64,000 bases of DNA from Bin127 sp965203505 (GCA_965203505.1 OZ241880.1:1426001-1490000), one strand, 5' to 3'. Shown: positions 23,244 to 32,690, counted from the first letter of the stretch. Translations and numbers: made by a program. Notes: generated by a model not told the origin, from the sequence alone.

Positions 23244-24146
23244 ATGCCGTCGATAATCATCTCGTCCGTCAGCGAATCTAAAGGCAAATCGGCACTCGCC
23301 GCGGCGATTATTTCGCGATTGCGGTACGACGGCGTCTCAGTGAGGTCAACTGCTGATACTGGTGACCTTTTTGCGGATGATGACGGAGTGGAACAGGTCG
23401 CGATCAGCCAAATCGAGCCGTCATCTTCAACGGTTTCAATCATCGAGGGTTCGTCGGGAGATCCTGAGGCAGATTTCAACGTCGCAGAAGAAGTCGACGC
23501 GAACGTGATCCTGTTAGCCGGGCTCGATGATGATGTAAACCAGGCGGCGACGGCTTTGGGAGATCGGTTAGCCGGCGTAATCCTCAACAAAGTTGTCCGT
23601 TACCGCGATGTAGACGCCGACCGGATGGTCGAGTCGTTGTCCAAAGATGGCATTAACTGCATAGGATGGATTCCCGAAGACAGACGACTTGCGGCGAGCA
23701 CGGTCGATTCGGTCATAGGTCATCTCGAGGGTGAGTTGGCATTCGCTACCGATACCACCTCCGAGTTGGTCGATAACGTGCTGATCGGCGGCTTGGTTCT
23801 CGATTGGGGACCGTTCTATTTCCGGTCTCAGGAGAACACCTGCGTGGTCGTTCGAGCAGGTCGGCCGGACGTTCAGATTTCTGCGCTTCAAAGCGAAACT
23901 ACCCGTGCAATGGTATTGACGGGCGGCGAAAAGCCGATCGACTATGTGTTTTACGAGGCGCGGACGAAACGAATACCGCTGATCATGGTGGGCGGAGATA
24001 CTCACGCGACGATGGACGCTCTCGACGAGATGGCGCCCACGGGATTTTCGCACCCTCAGAAGTTATCGAGGATCAGCCAGTTGCTCGCCGAGCGTTCGAT
24101 AATCGATCCCCTGTTGGACCTCGTTGCCAAACCGCCGACGCGGTAG
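23244..24146 (+). CDS. P-loop NTPase with DRTGG domain
   Basis: 300 residues from ATG 23244; an upstream in-frame TTG at 23196 would add a low-complexity head with no support. The N-terminus resembles dethiobiotin/cobyrinate-synthase-type P-loop proteins: PSIIISSVSESKGKSALAAAI, with SKGKS as a degenerate Walker A. This is followed by strands and VILNKV. The C-terminal 110 residues are a DRTGG domain (NVLIGGLVLDWGPFYF, RAMVLTGGEKP), as in the N-terminal part of long phosphotransacetylases. Such stand-alone proteins are probably nucleotide-sensing regulators. Binding of a nucleotide is inference. No ribosome site seen. Confidence 0.7.
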   Translation: MPSIIISSVSESKGKSALAAAIISRLRYDGVSVRSTADTGDLFADDDGVEQVAISQIEPSSSTVSIIEGSSGDPEADFNVAEEVDANVILLAGLDDDVNQAATALGDRLAGVILNKVVRYRDVDADRMVESLSKDGINCIGWIPEDRRLAASTVDSVIGHLEGELAFATDTTSELVDNVLIGGLVLDWGPFYFRSQENTCVVVRAGRPDVQISALQSETTRAMVLTGGEKPIDYVFYEARTKRIPLIMVGGDTHATMDALDEMAPTGFSHPQKLSRISQLLAERSIIDPLLDLVAKPPTR

Positions 24147-24171
24147 ATGAGCGTGACGTCCGCATCCTCTG

Positions 24172-24990
24172 ATGTCGATCCAGCGGGAGACGTATCTTCA
24201 CGGGCATCACCGTTCTGTCTTGTCGGCCCATTCGGCTCGAACAGCAGATGATGCTGCCGCGTTTTTGCTCCCGTACATTGAACCCGGAATGAATCTGCTC
24301 GATGTCGGTTGCGGACCTGGAACGATCACGTTGGGCTTGGCGGACGCAGTCGGTGAACGTGGATCAGTGCTCGGGATCGACATTTCAGACGGATTGCAGC
24401 AGGAATGGGACCAGAGGCTGTCGGAGCACGGCTTGTCGAATTTGGATTTTCGGGTTGACAACATTTACAATTCGCACCTCAAGCGGCGTCAGTTCGACGT
24501 GGTCTATGCACATCAGTTACTTCAACATTTGGGGGATCCGGTAGGTGCGCTCACGGCTGCCGCGAAACTCGCCAAATCGGGTGGCATCGTGGGCGTGCGG
24601 GAGGTGGATTGGGGAACCTTCGCAGCTCATCCGGAATCTCAAGCGCTTGATGATTTCCGACGGGTATACGATGCCGTAGCGGTTCGTAACGGCGGCAACC
24701 CGCGCGCGGGACGGCACATGCTCAGTTGGATGGAGGATACCGGGGAGTTGACCGGAATTCACATCACGACAAGCACTTGGACGTTTTTCGAAGAAGGTGG
24801 CAAGACTTGGTGGGGCGACCAGTGGTCGCAACGCATATTGGAGTCGGACATCGCGACTAAAGCGCTGGAATACGGTATCGCGACTCGGCCCGAACTGGAA
24901 GCTATCTCACTCGGTTGGCAGGAGTGGAAAAACGCTCCCGGCTCTTTGTCTTGTTTCACACATTTTGAGGGTTTGGCACGCCGAATCTAG
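24172..24990 (+). CDS. Class I SAM-dependent methyltransferase
   Basis: 272 residues. Motif I is LLDVGCGPGTITLGLAD (AdoMet Gly-rich loop), followed by the acidic strand end GIDIS, then DNIYN, and motif post-I VVYAHQLLQHLGDPVGAL. The layout is that of small-molecule/UbiE-type methyltransferases with a C-terminal cap (WWGDQWSQRIL). The start at 24172 is preceded by no clear ribosome site. It follows the DRTGG protein by 25 bp and could be co-transcribed. The methyl acceptor is unknown. Confidence 0.88.
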   Translation: MSIQRETYLHGHHRSVLSAHSARTADDAAAFLLPYIEPGMNLLDVGCGPGTITLGLADAVGERGSVLGIDISDGLQQEWDQRLSEHGLSNLDFRVDNIYNSHLKRRQFDVVYAHQLLQHLGDPVGALTAAAKLAKSGGIVGVREVDWGTFAAHPESQALDDFRRVYDAVAVRNGGNPRAGRHMLSWMEDTGELTGIHITTSTWTFFEEGGKTWWGDQWSQRILESDIATKALEYGIATRPELEAISLGWQEWKNAPGSLSCFTHFEGLARRI

Positions 24991-25118
24991 CGTTGGGTTC
25001 ACACGAAAACCCTCCACGAGCGTGCATCCGACGGGTTTCGGATCGTCTATTCCAAAAACGCCGCCAAGGAAACCTTGTTATGATACATGTGTGTAAATCC
25101 CTACTTTGACACCCTTGA

Positions 25119-27479
25119 ATGACGAATCCTGCCGCAAGCCCTGAAGCGATCCTCGAAGGCCTTTCCGAAGCTCAACGCGCCGCCGCATCTTACATCGACG
25201 GGCCGTTGATCATCGTAGCCGGCCCAGGTAGCGGCAAGACGCGGGTGATGTCCCATCGGATGGCGTACATCCTCGCTACCGGTGTGCCTCCGTGGCGGGC
25301 GTTAGGAGTCACGTTTACCAACAAAGCGGCCGCCGAGTTGCGTCAAAGATGCGACGCCTTGGCGAGTCGTTTCGTGCCGAATGCCGCTGAGACGAACGTA
25401 AGCACTTTCCATTCCTTCGGAGCGAGATTTCTTAGGATTCATCACGACGCAGCTGATCTGGGACGGGATTTCACGATCTTTGATCGGGACGACCAAGAAC
25501 GCATGTTGAAGTTGCTTCTTGCTGATATGGATGTCGACGCGAAGGTAGGCGAGGTGCTCGCGGATATCGGTAAAGCCAAGAACAACAATCAGACGCCGGA
25601 AGAGTTTGCGAGTTTGGGAACTGGCTTTCGGCATGAGCTCCACGCCGAGGTCTACCAACAATATGAGGCGAATCTGCACCGGTCGAACGGGGTAGATTTC
25701 GACGATCTGTTGCTGAAGCCGTACCGGATATTGGTAGGGGACGAGCACATTCGAACCGCGATGCAAAACCGGTACCAGCACATCATGGTCGATGAGTTTC
25801 AGGACACCAATGCATTGCAGTTCGAACTGGTCCGTGTACTCGGTGATGCGTATCGAAACATCTGCGTTGTCGGGGACCCAGACCAGTCGATATATTCTTG
25901 GCGAAACGCGAGGCCGGAAAACATGGATCGGCTGGCGGAGGTGTTGCCGGGTTGCAAGTTGTTCGAATTGAGCGAATCATATCGTTCAACGAAGACGATA
26001 ATCGCCGCCGCATCTGGTCTGATATCTCACAACAGTCGTACGCTTGAGCGGGTGTTGTTCACGAACAATGAACAGGGCGAACCGGTAGAGATCGGCGTTA
26101 CGGAACATCCAGAACACGAGGCGTCGATAATTCTGGACGCGATCCAAAAGCAGGCGAGGGCTGAGTCGGTTGAGAATGGAGTGCCCGGAAACCTCGACGA
26201 TGTCGCGGTGCTGTACCGGACCAACGCTCAATCAAGAGCGATCGAGACGGAGTGCAGTCGACGTGGAGTCCAGTACCGTCTCATCGGCGGTGTGCGTTTC
26301 TACGAGAGGCGCGAGATCAAAGACGCGCTCGCGTTGCTGCGATTGGTGGTGAATCCATCGGATGAAACGTCGCTCCGTCGCATCATCAACGTACCACCGC
26401 GTGGCATCGGCCCAGCAACGCTCCGAAAGATTGAGGAGTTCAGCCTCTACAACAATGTGTCCATGTTCGATGCTGTACTGCTGGCCGCCGACCACTCAGA
26501 ATCTCATCAATTGGGTCTAGGTAGAGCGGCACTGAACAAGGTTCGTTCGTTTTCAGAATTCATCAAGACACTCATTGCGAACGCCGAAACTGTTTACCCT
26601 CACGACCTCTTAGACTATGCATTGAAAGGCAGCGGGTACATCGATTGGGTAAAGAAAGACGAAGCCACTAGGGCAGAGCGTCTCGAGAATATTGATGAGT
26701 TATCGACCTTGGCCGAGAAGTATTCGGTGTCGGAAGACGGCATCTCGCCGAGACAAGCTCTCTCTGACCTACTTGAACACACCTCGTTGTTTGCAAACGT
26801 TGACTCGATGGACGAGGGTGTCGGTGCGGACGCATCGAATGTCCATGCGCCGAGTACCACCGTAGGAGCGATCACGCTGATCACGCTCCACCAGGCTAAG
26901 GGCTTGGAGTTCGACACCGTCTTCATTGCAGGGGTTAACGAAGGCCTCCTGCCCCACGCGATGGCTTTAAACGTTCAGTCGCAGGACGATTACGAAGCGG
27001 CGTGCGGTGAGGAGAGGCGGCTGATGTACGTCGGCATGACGCGAGCAAAACGGAAGTTGTACGTGACGTGGACGCTTTACACATCTGCTTCCCTGTACCG
27101 GCGTCAAAATACGCCGTCGCAATTCTTGAAAGAGATTCCTGAGGAGCATGTGCAAGAAGTGGAGTATGCTCGGGTACCCGGTCGCGCGGCCCCACCACCA
27201 GTGGCGTTTTCCTCGAGTATGGGCGTCGCGGTTGGCCGTGACAGATTGACGCCGATGCGTCGACGCGCCGAACGCGAGAAATTCACTGAAGTCGGTATCG
27301 AGGATCTGCCATTGGAACTCCAACTGAAAGCTGGACAACGGGTGAACCATAGCGTTTTCGGGACTGGAGTCGTGGTGAACTCAAGGCCGGTCAAAGACGA
27401 CGTCCGCGTGACCGTCGCGTTCTCGAAAGAGGGTATCAAGACTTTGCTCGCCGGCATGGCCGGTTTGGAGAAGATTTAG
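25119..27479 (+). CDS. pcrA: UvrD/PcrA-type ATP-dependent DNA helicase
   Basis: 786 residues, superfamily 1A. Q/Walker A AGPGSGKTR (residues 34-42), TFHSFGARFLR, DEFQDTN (Walker B), GDPDQSIYSWR (motif III region), ESYRST (IV), LYRTNAQSRAIE, LHQAKGLEFDTVFI (motif V) and RRLMYVGMTRAKRKLYV (VI) are all present. The C-terminal segment GQRVNHSVFGTGVVV is the Tudor-like tail that binds RNA polymerase in PcrA/UvrD. It unwinds DNA 3'-5' in repair and at transcription conflicts. Length is standard for the family. Confidence 0.95.
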   Translation: MTNPAASPEAILEGLSEAQRAAASYIDGPLIIVAGPGSGKTRVMSHRMAYILATGVPPWRALGVTFTNKAAAELRQRCDALASRFVPNAAETNVSTFHSFGARFLRIHHDAADLGRDFTIFDRDDQERMLKLLLADMDVDAKVGEVLADIGKAKNNNQTPEEFASLGTGFRHELHAEVYQQYEANLHRSNGVDFDDLLLKPYRILVGDEHIRTAMQNRYQHIMVDEFQDTNALQFELVRVLGDAYRNICVVGDPDQSIYSWRNARPENMDRLAEVLPGCKLFELSESYRSTKTIIAAASGLISHNSRTLERVLFTNNEQGEPVEIGVTEHPEHEASIILDAIQKQARAESVENGVPGNLDDVAVLYRTNAQSRAIETECSRRGVQYRLIGGVRFYERREIKDALALLRLVVNPSDETSLRRIINVPPRGIGPATLRKIEEFSLYNNVSMFDAVLLAADHSESHQLGLGRAALNKVRSFSEFIKTLIANAETVYPHDLLDYALKGSGYIDWVKKDEATRAERLENIDELSTLAEKYSVSEDGISPRQALSDLLEHTSLFANVDSMDEGVGADASNVHAPSTTVGAITLITLHQAKGLEFDTVFIAGVNEGLLPHAMALNVQSQDDYEAACGEERRLMYVGMTRAKRKLYVTWTLYTSASLYRRQNTPSQFLKEIPEEHVQEVEYARVPGRAAPPPVAFSSSMGVAVGRDRLTPMRRRAEREKFTEVGIEDLPLELQLKAGQRVNHSVFGTGVVVNSRPVKDDVRVTVAFSKEGIKTLLAGMAGLEKI

Positions 27480-27489
27480 ATAATCCGTC

Positions 27490-28011
27490 GTGTTTTCTTG
27501 GTTGCCGGATCGAACCTTTGTTTTTGCGGTCTTCGCACTGTTGCTGAGCATTGCCGCCTTCGCTTATCTGGCATTGTGGCCATCGTTCGAGGTCATCGCG
27601 ACCAACGCCGACGGTGTGGCCGAAATCCGACGGGTAGGGATCGCGGATTCTAATGGGCCGACCGGCCTGTTATTGGCTTTGATGCCGGTAGTGATCACTC
27701 TCGGATCGATTCTTTCCGTACCGCCTAACGGTCAATCGGAACGACGTCACAAACTCAACCTGATCGTTGGAGCGGTCCTGCTTTGGGTGTTCATCGTCGC
27801 GTTCGCGCAAGAAATCGGCATCCTTTACGTGCCCGCGGCGACTATGTTGACATCCGTTGTCGTGCTGATGCTCGTACGCGATCGAGCGTGGGGCAAACCT
27901 GACGCTCAAGTGAGAACGAAGAGCGCGAGGGAGTTGAGGGAAGAAGCGGTCCGTAGAACCAAGAGATCCGGGAACCGTGTTGGACGTCGCAGGTCGAATC
28001 GTCGGCGTTAG
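27490..28011 (+). CDS. Predicted four-helix membrane protein, unknown
   Basis: 173 residues from a GTG at 27490, 10 bp after pcrA. Hydrophobic segments: FVFAVFALLLSIAAFAYLAL, LLLALMPVVITLGSIL, LIVGAVLLWVFIVAFAQEIG and VPAATMLTSVVVLMLV. Between the first two is a predicted exposed loop. The 35-residue tail is strongly basic (KSARELREEAVRRTKRSG, then RRRSNRRR), suggesting a cytoplasmic end near nucleic acid or lipid head groups. No family recognised. Confidence 0.65.
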   Translation: MFSWLPDRTFVFAVFALLLSIAAFAYLALWPSFEVIATNADGVAEIRRVGIADSNGPTGLLLALMPVVITLGSILSVPPNGQSERRHKLNLIVGAVLLWVFIVAFAQEIGILYVPAATMLTSVVVLMLVRDRAWGKPDAQVRTKSARELREEAVRRTKRSGNRVGRRRSNRRR

Positions 28012-28079
28012 TTACACTTTTTCAGAGTCAGTACGAACGTCACCTGAACGGCGCTGACGGATTGAATTTGGAGCGATAA

Positions 28080-28544
28080 ATGGGCTCGGTGATCACAGAT
28101 GAGATGCGCGCTTTCATCGGCGCAGAATCCAAACCTGTCACCTACAGAGTTTCGCACCGCGAAATCGCTCGCTTCAACGCCGCGATAGACGGCGAACTGC
28201 CACCCGTAGAAAACGATCCCAGCGCGGACAGCGGGACCGATCCAATCGAAGCGAATCCGTTGATACTCAGGTCGTTCATAACCGCGCCGTTCGACCCTCC
28301 GTTTCCTGAACCGTTCCACGACATACTCGACGGTGGCAGCAAGTTCAATTTCGTGCGCCCGGTGGTTGCTGGGGATGAAATCAACGCAGTTCGAAAGCTG
28401 ATTGACATCTTCGAAAAGAGTGGACGACTTGGCCCCATGTTGTTCAAAATCACTGAGGTCACATACACTGACGCCGACGGCAACCTGGTAGCAACTCAAG
28501 AATCGACGACCATCACCTACGGCCGCGCGACGGGGACCGTGTGA
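28080..28544 (+). CDS. MaoC-like hotdog protein (FAS1-like dehydratase half)
   Basis: 154 residues with the N-terminal-type MaoC hotdog pattern (EMRAFIGAESKPVTYRVS, then FNFVRPVVAGDEIN, KITEVTYTDADGNLVATQ). This half lacks the catalytic Asp-His pair, which the next gene carries. The two probably form a heterodimeric (R)-specific enoyl-CoA hydratase. First gene of a three-gene module with the second hotdog (44 bp on) and a double-SDR protein. Confidence 0.85.
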   Translation: MGSVITDEMRAFIGAESKPVTYRVSHREIARFNAAIDGELPPVENDPSADSGTDPIEANPLILRSFITAPFDPPFPEPFHDILDGGSKFNFVRPVVAGDEINAVRKLIDIFEKSGRLGPMLFKITEVTYTDADGNLVATQESTTITYGRATGTV

Positions 28545-28587
28545 TCACCGAACGAGTTGGTCTGTAAACGATACGAGGTTAGATCAA

Positions 28588-29016
28588 TTGACAACGATCA
28601 AATTCGAGGATGTCCAAATTGGAGATGGTCCGGAAGCAGTGGCTCGAGTAGTGACGCCCAGGCAACTCGTTCAGTATGCGGGAGTATCACAGGACTATAC
28701 GCCGATCCACTACAACACTGCGTATGCCCAAGGTGCCGGACACGATGACATCATCATCCACGGAGCGTTGAAGTCAGCAGTGCTCTCACAGTGGTTGGCC
28801 GATTGGTCTGGCGGTATCGCCGCCGTAAAGAGGCTCGAAACCTCGTATAGGGGTATCGACTACGCTGGTGAAGTGACATGTGCTGGCATCATCACAGATA
28901 AACGGGTTGAAGATGGTATTGGTCTTGTCGATCTAGACATTGAATTCCGGAATGCCGATGGCGTGGTCACGACACCCGGGAAAGCGACCGTCGCGCTCCC
29001 AATGCGGGGCGAATAA
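28588..29016 (+). CDS. MaoC-like (R)-enoyl-CoA hydratase
   Basis: 142 residues from TTG 28588. Contains the hydratase-2 signature with catalytic Asp and His in SQDYTPIHYN, then IIIHGALKSAVLSQWL. It would hydrate trans-2-enoyl-CoA to the (3R)-hydroxyacyl-CoA together with the previous gene product. The product would be the substrate of the SDR domains of the next gene. Confidence 0.88.
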   Translation: MTTIKFEDVQIGDGPEAVARVVTPRQLVQYAGVSQDYTPIHYNTAYAQGAGHDDIIIHGALKSAVLSQWLADWSGGIAAVKRLETSYRGIDYAGEVTCAGIITDKRVEDGIGLVDLDIEFRNADGVVTTPGKATVALPMRGE

Positions 29017-29057
29017 CGCGCGGCGAATGACGAAGCAACATCCATAGGAGCAGAGCA

Positions 29058-30932
29058 TTGCAGCTTGAAGGCAAAGTCGCAGTAGTAACTGGAGCTGGCC
29101 GAGGTATCGGTCGCGGTGTCGCGGAAGAACTCGCCGCGAACGGCGCCAGCGTCGTGGTGAACGACATTGGTGCCGAACTGGACGGTACGGGCGGTTCGAC
29201 ATCAATAGCGCAGGAAGTCGTCGATGGGATAGTCGCGGCCGGTGGCAATGCCGTCGCGTCAACCGAATCGGTGACTACTTGGGAAGGCGGCCAAAGAATT
29301 ATCGAAACAGCCGTCGACGAGTTCGGAGGAATCGATATCGTCGTCACCGTGGCCGGCATTCTGCGTGACAGGATGCTTTACAACATGACCGAAGAAGAGT
29401 GGGACGACGTAATATCAGTGCACCTCAAAGGCACGTTCACCGTCGTACGGCATGCTGCACCAATCTTTCGACAACAGCGTGGCGGTCGAATAGTCACTTT
29501 TTCTTCCGGTTCGGGTCTAGTTGGATCGATCGGTCAGTCGAACTACGGCGCGGCAAAGAGCGGTATCGCTGGATTTACGAAAGTTCTCGCCAAAGACTTA
29601 GGCAAGTATGGCGTCACGGCAAACAGCATCGCCCCGCGCGCCGAGACGCGCATGATCGCATCTATACCCGGCAACATCCAAGAGATGATGGTCGAGCGCG
29701 GAGCTCTTCCACAGCCGGATGAGCCATCATGGGAGCCTCGTGACGTGGCGCCATTCGTGGCGTATCTTGCTACTGACGGTGCCGCCCAGATCAACGGTCA
29801 AGTCTTCTTGGTCTATGGTGGCAACGTCACGCACCTCTCATTGCCTCGTCGTGTGAACACGATTTTTTCGTCATCCCCATCTGGGTCTTGGAAACTCGAT
29901 GAACTCGACGTTTTGGCTCCGAAGGTACTTCTGGAGGGTTCGCAGAGCATTACCGGCGGAAGCGAATTCGCTCAGATCAACCCGGGATCAGGTGCTGCTG
30001 CGCCAGCAGTTATGAAGTCGGCCACCGGCAAACGACTCGATGGGAAAGTCGCCGTGGTCACTGGATCAGGACGTGGGATTGGGCGTGGTGTCGCAAAGTT
30101 ACTTGCCCGCGAAGGTGCATCGGTTGTCGTGAATGACGTAGGCGCGGCGTTAGACGGTCAAGGTGAAGACGCGACACCCGCGGCACAGGTTGTTGAGGAG
30201 ATCAGCGAGTTGGGCGGGCGCGCTGTGGCCTCCTACCACTCCGTAGCGACTGCGGAAGGCGGCGCCAATATCGTTCAGCAGGCACTTGACGAATTCGGTC
30301 GCCTCGACATCGTTATCACACCTGCTGGCATCCTGCGGGACCGCATGATCTTCAACATGACCGAGGCTGAGTGGGATGATGTGATAGCGGTACATCTGAA
30401 AGGGACCTATTCGGTGGTCCGTCCGGCGTCTGAGATATTCAGAAGCCAGAAGAGCGGTCGAATCGTCACTTTCTCATCGGTGTCTGGTTTGTACGGACAG
30501 GGCGGCCAATCGAACTACGGCGCGGCGAAAGACGCGATCGCGGGGTTTACTCGTGTCGTCGCGAAGGAACTTGCTCGCTACAACGTAACTGCGAACATCA
30601 TCTCGCCGGGAGCGAGCACGAGGATGACCGACAGCGTGCCGGACAGCACACGCGCGATGAGAGCGGGGCCGTTCCCGCCGCCAGAGGAAGGCATTCTAAC
30701 CTCCGAACCCGACCAGGTCGCGCCGATGGTGGTGTGGCTGTGCACGGACGCCGCCGAAGGTGTCTCAGGAAACATCTTCCACTGCACCGGTAACCGCGTC
30801 AGTCTCATGAACCACCCGGTTTCACACCGATCCATCTACAAAGATGGTCGGTGGACAGTAGAAGAGCTGGGCGCGGTGGTTCCTGAAACGATTGGTATGG
30901 ATTTGATCAATCCTGCTCCGAAGCAGGATTGA
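29058..30932 (+). CDS. Tandem SDR fusion, (3R)-hydroxyacyl-CoA dehydrogenase-like
   Basis: 624 residues made of two complete short-chain dehydrogenase domains (about 1-300 and 325-624) that resemble each other. Each has a TGxGRGIGRG nucleotide site, a DRM(L/I)xNMTEEEW-like segment and an intact catalytic Ser/Tyr/Lys set (SSGSGLVGSIGQSNYGAAK; SSVSGLYGQGGQSNYGAAK). A good ribosome site (AGGAG, 7 nt before TTG 29058) fixes the start. Domain 1 and 2 share the DRM...DDVI.VHLKGT block typical of the dehydrogenase part of peroxisomal MFE-2 (HSD17B4) and of yeast Fox2, which also has two. With the two MaoC genes this forms an MFE-2-like beta-oxidation module. Confidence 0.88.
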   Translation: MQLEGKVAVVTGAGRGIGRGVAEELAANGASVVVNDIGAELDGTGGSTSIAQEVVDGIVAAGGNAVASTESVTTWEGGQRIIETAVDEFGGIDIVVTVAGILRDRMLYNMTEEEWDDVISVHLKGTFTVVRHAAPIFRQQRGGRIVTFSSGSGLVGSIGQSNYGAAKSGIAGFTKVLAKDLGKYGVTANSIAPRAETRMIASIPGNIQEMMVERGALPQPDEPSWEPRDVAPFVAYLATDGAAQINGQVFLVYGGNVTHLSLPRRVNTIFSSSPSGSWKLDELDVLAPKVLLEGSQSITGGSEFAQINPGSGAAAPAVMKSATGKRLDGKVAVVTGSGRGIGRGVAKLLAREGASVVVNDVGAALDGQGEDATPAAQVVEEISELGGRAVASYHSVATAEGGANIVQQALDEFGRLDIVITPAGILRDRMIFNMTEAEWDDVIAVHLKGTYSVVRPASEIFRSQKSGRIVTFSSVSGLYGQGGQSNYGAAKDAIAGFTRVVAKELARYNVTANIISPGASTRMTDSVPDSTRAMRAGPFPPPEEGILTSEPDQVAPMVVWLCTDAAEGVSGNIFHCTGNRVSLMNHPVSHRSIYKDGRWTVEELGAVVPETIGMDLINPAPKQD

Positions 30933-30961
30933 CTCATTCAAAAGACCGAGATTAGGGGGCT

Positions 30962-31591
30962 TCAGCAGACGTAGTCGACGCTGTTGAGGATCAGCTGCTG
31001 GAACTGCGGGTGCTCTTGACTGGAACCTGCGTGACCGAGCGCGATGTTGGCTACCTTTCCATCGCCGTAAGCGAACGACCAACCCAGCGGCACATCCTCG
31101 TCCTCGACGACGCCGTACATGAAGACATCGATGCCCGGCTGGATGTCGAGTCCGCAATAACACTCGTCGTAGGTCCAGAAGGGTGAGACATCTTGCGCTA
31201 GCGGATGTTCCGGGTTACTGAAATTAACTTGGAACCAACCGAAAGGTGGGTGCCAACTTTCGCCGTATACCCATCCGCCGCCGGTGATCTTTTTCATTTC
31301 AGACCAATCCGGCGCAGATGCAGGCGAGATGTGCACTGACACCAAGCCGCCACCACTTGCGACGTAGTCCCGAAAGCCCGATCGTTGCGCATCGTTGAGA
31401 TCGTTGTCGGTGTCGGGAAGACGCAAGGTGTTCAGGACGATGGCATCATATCCAGCGAGGTCGCCTTCTAGCTCGGAGGCGCGTTCCGAAACAACTAGGT
31501 CGTGTCCGGCTTGCGTGAGAAATTCGGTCATCACCGGCGTCGTCTCTTCGTACGGATGCCTGCCGCCGGTGATCAATAGGAGCTTAGCCAT
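30962..31591 (-). CDS. ThuA-like (glutamine-amidotransferase-fold) protein
   Basis: 209 residues from ATG 31591 (MAKLLLITGGRHPYEET). A longer in-frame start at 31777 would overlap the upstream gene. The fold is ThuA: GRHPYEETTPVM, YDAIVLNTL, FRDYVASGGGLVSVHIS, then SNPEHPLAQDVSPFWTYDE and VALGHAGSS-like NIALGHAGSSQEHP. ThuA proteins are linked to carbohydrate use, but no reaction is firmly known. It follows the Nudix-GNAT gene by 22 bp on the same strand, so the two are probably co-expressed. Confidence 0.8.
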   Translation of the reverse strand: MAKLLLITGGRHPYEETTPVMTEFLTQAGHDLVVSERASELEGDLAGYDAIVLNTLRLPDTDNDLNDAQRSGFRDYVASGGGLVSVHISPASAPDWSEMKKITGGGWVYGESWHPPFGWFQVNFSNPEHPLAQDVSPFWTYDECYCGLDIQPGIDVFMYGVVEDEDVPLGWSFAYGDGKVANIALGHAGSSQEHPQFQQLILNSVDYVC

Positions 31592-31613
31592 ATCTTCCGT
31601 GTTACCTCCCTGC

Positions 31614-32690
31614 TTAAGTTGGACGAGTCGATGCCTGAATACTACCTGCTGCCGAGTTGCGACCGTTCTGATTGACCCATTCGTGAGCGAGAATCTCCAT
31701 CTGGACGAAACTTTGACCGTCGCGCCAAATATGGTCGTAAGGTCTGAAACCTGCATTGATGAAGGAGCGTTGCGCACGATGGTTGCTTGTCAATGTGTGG
31801 AGATAGAGCCGCCGAATTTCGGTGTTGGCGAATACGTGTGCGAGCAAGATCTGTGTTGCGTCGGAACCGTAACCTCGCCCCCAGTATTCAGGATCGCCGA
31901 TCATGATCCCGAATTCGGCCTGCATGCGTTTCCGGTTGTAGTCGTAGCACATGCAGTTGCCGATGTGGTTTCCGTTCTCGTCCTCGATGGCAAACCGCAG
32001 TGAACCACGATTGGTCTTTTTCAAATCCTCGTGATAGAAGCGTTCAAAGTCGACGAACGATAGGCCGAGCGGTTCGGCAGCGTCGAGTTTCGAGAGTTCT
32101 GGATCGGTCCGCCAAACGAAGTCGTTCCAAGCGTCCGACATACGTTTAGATCGCAATGTTGCAATCTGCCCTTTGAGCCGAATGTTGTCACTAGCAGCGT
32201 TGTACTTGCGAAATATCCGCGCTGCGGATTTTGCGACCTTGGCTTCGCTGTAGTGCGTCAGCTTGCGTAGAGCCTTTTCGAGATCGAACCAGCGAGCGAT
32301 GTCGTATTCGTGATCATGGTCGTCGAAACAGCCGCCGTTTGCCTCCATCAAATACCAATAGACGGTTTTGTTGACTTTGACGTTTGCGCGCGGGTTGTCT
32401 CGCTCGCTGATGAAACGACTCGATTTTGATCGCACGAAGGAGTACCGGGTCGTATCGACAGTCGAAACCAGTTTGACGTCGAGGCCAGTTTCTTCCTGGA
32501 CTTCGCGAATGGCAGTCTGTTCGACTGTCTCGTCGTAGTCGGGCGTGCCTTTTGGCAAAGCCCAAAGATTCTCGCCCAATCTGCCGACGAGCGCGATCTG
32601 TACTTGATCGTCTTCGATCGTGCGCGCAACTACGCCGCCAGCAGACCAGCGAGATATCGTTTTCATCGCTCGTGGCTTTAGGATGTTCAT
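31614..32690 (-). CDS. Nudix hydrolase - GNAT acetyltransferase fusion
   Basis: 358 residues. Residues 10-150 are a Nudix domain with the full box (G, five residues, E, seven residues, REVQEETGL) after WALPKG. A helical linker (KVAKSAARIFRKYN) follows. Residues 185-345 form a RimJ/RimL-like GNAT domain with acetyl-CoA loop EYWGRGYGSDATQILLAHVF and NHRAQRSFINAGF. The two activities in one chain suggest that a nucleotide-type product of hydrolysis and an acetylation are linked, or that acetyl transfer is gated by a nucleotide ligand. Substrates unknown. An internal ATG 24 nt downstream (MKTISRWS) is an alternative start. Leads a two-gene unit with the ThuA-like gene. Confidence 0.88.
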   Translation of the reverse strand: MNILKPRAMKTISRWSAGGVVARTIEDDQVQIALVGRLGENLWALPKGTPDYDETVEQTAIREVQEETGLDVKLVSTVDTTRYSFVRSKSSRFISERDNPRANVKVNKTVYWYLMEANGGCFDDHDHEYDIARWFDLEKALRKLTHYSEAKVAKSAARIFRKYNAASDNIRLKGQIATLRSKRMSDAWNDFVWRTDPELSKLDAAEPLGLSFVDFERFYHEDLKKTNRGSLRFAIEDENGNHIGNCMCYDYNRKRMQAEFGIMIGDPEYWGRGYGSDATQILLAHVFANTEIRRLYLHTLTSNHRAQRSFINAGFRPYDHIWRDGQSFVQMEILAHEWVNQNGRNSAAGSIQASTRPT

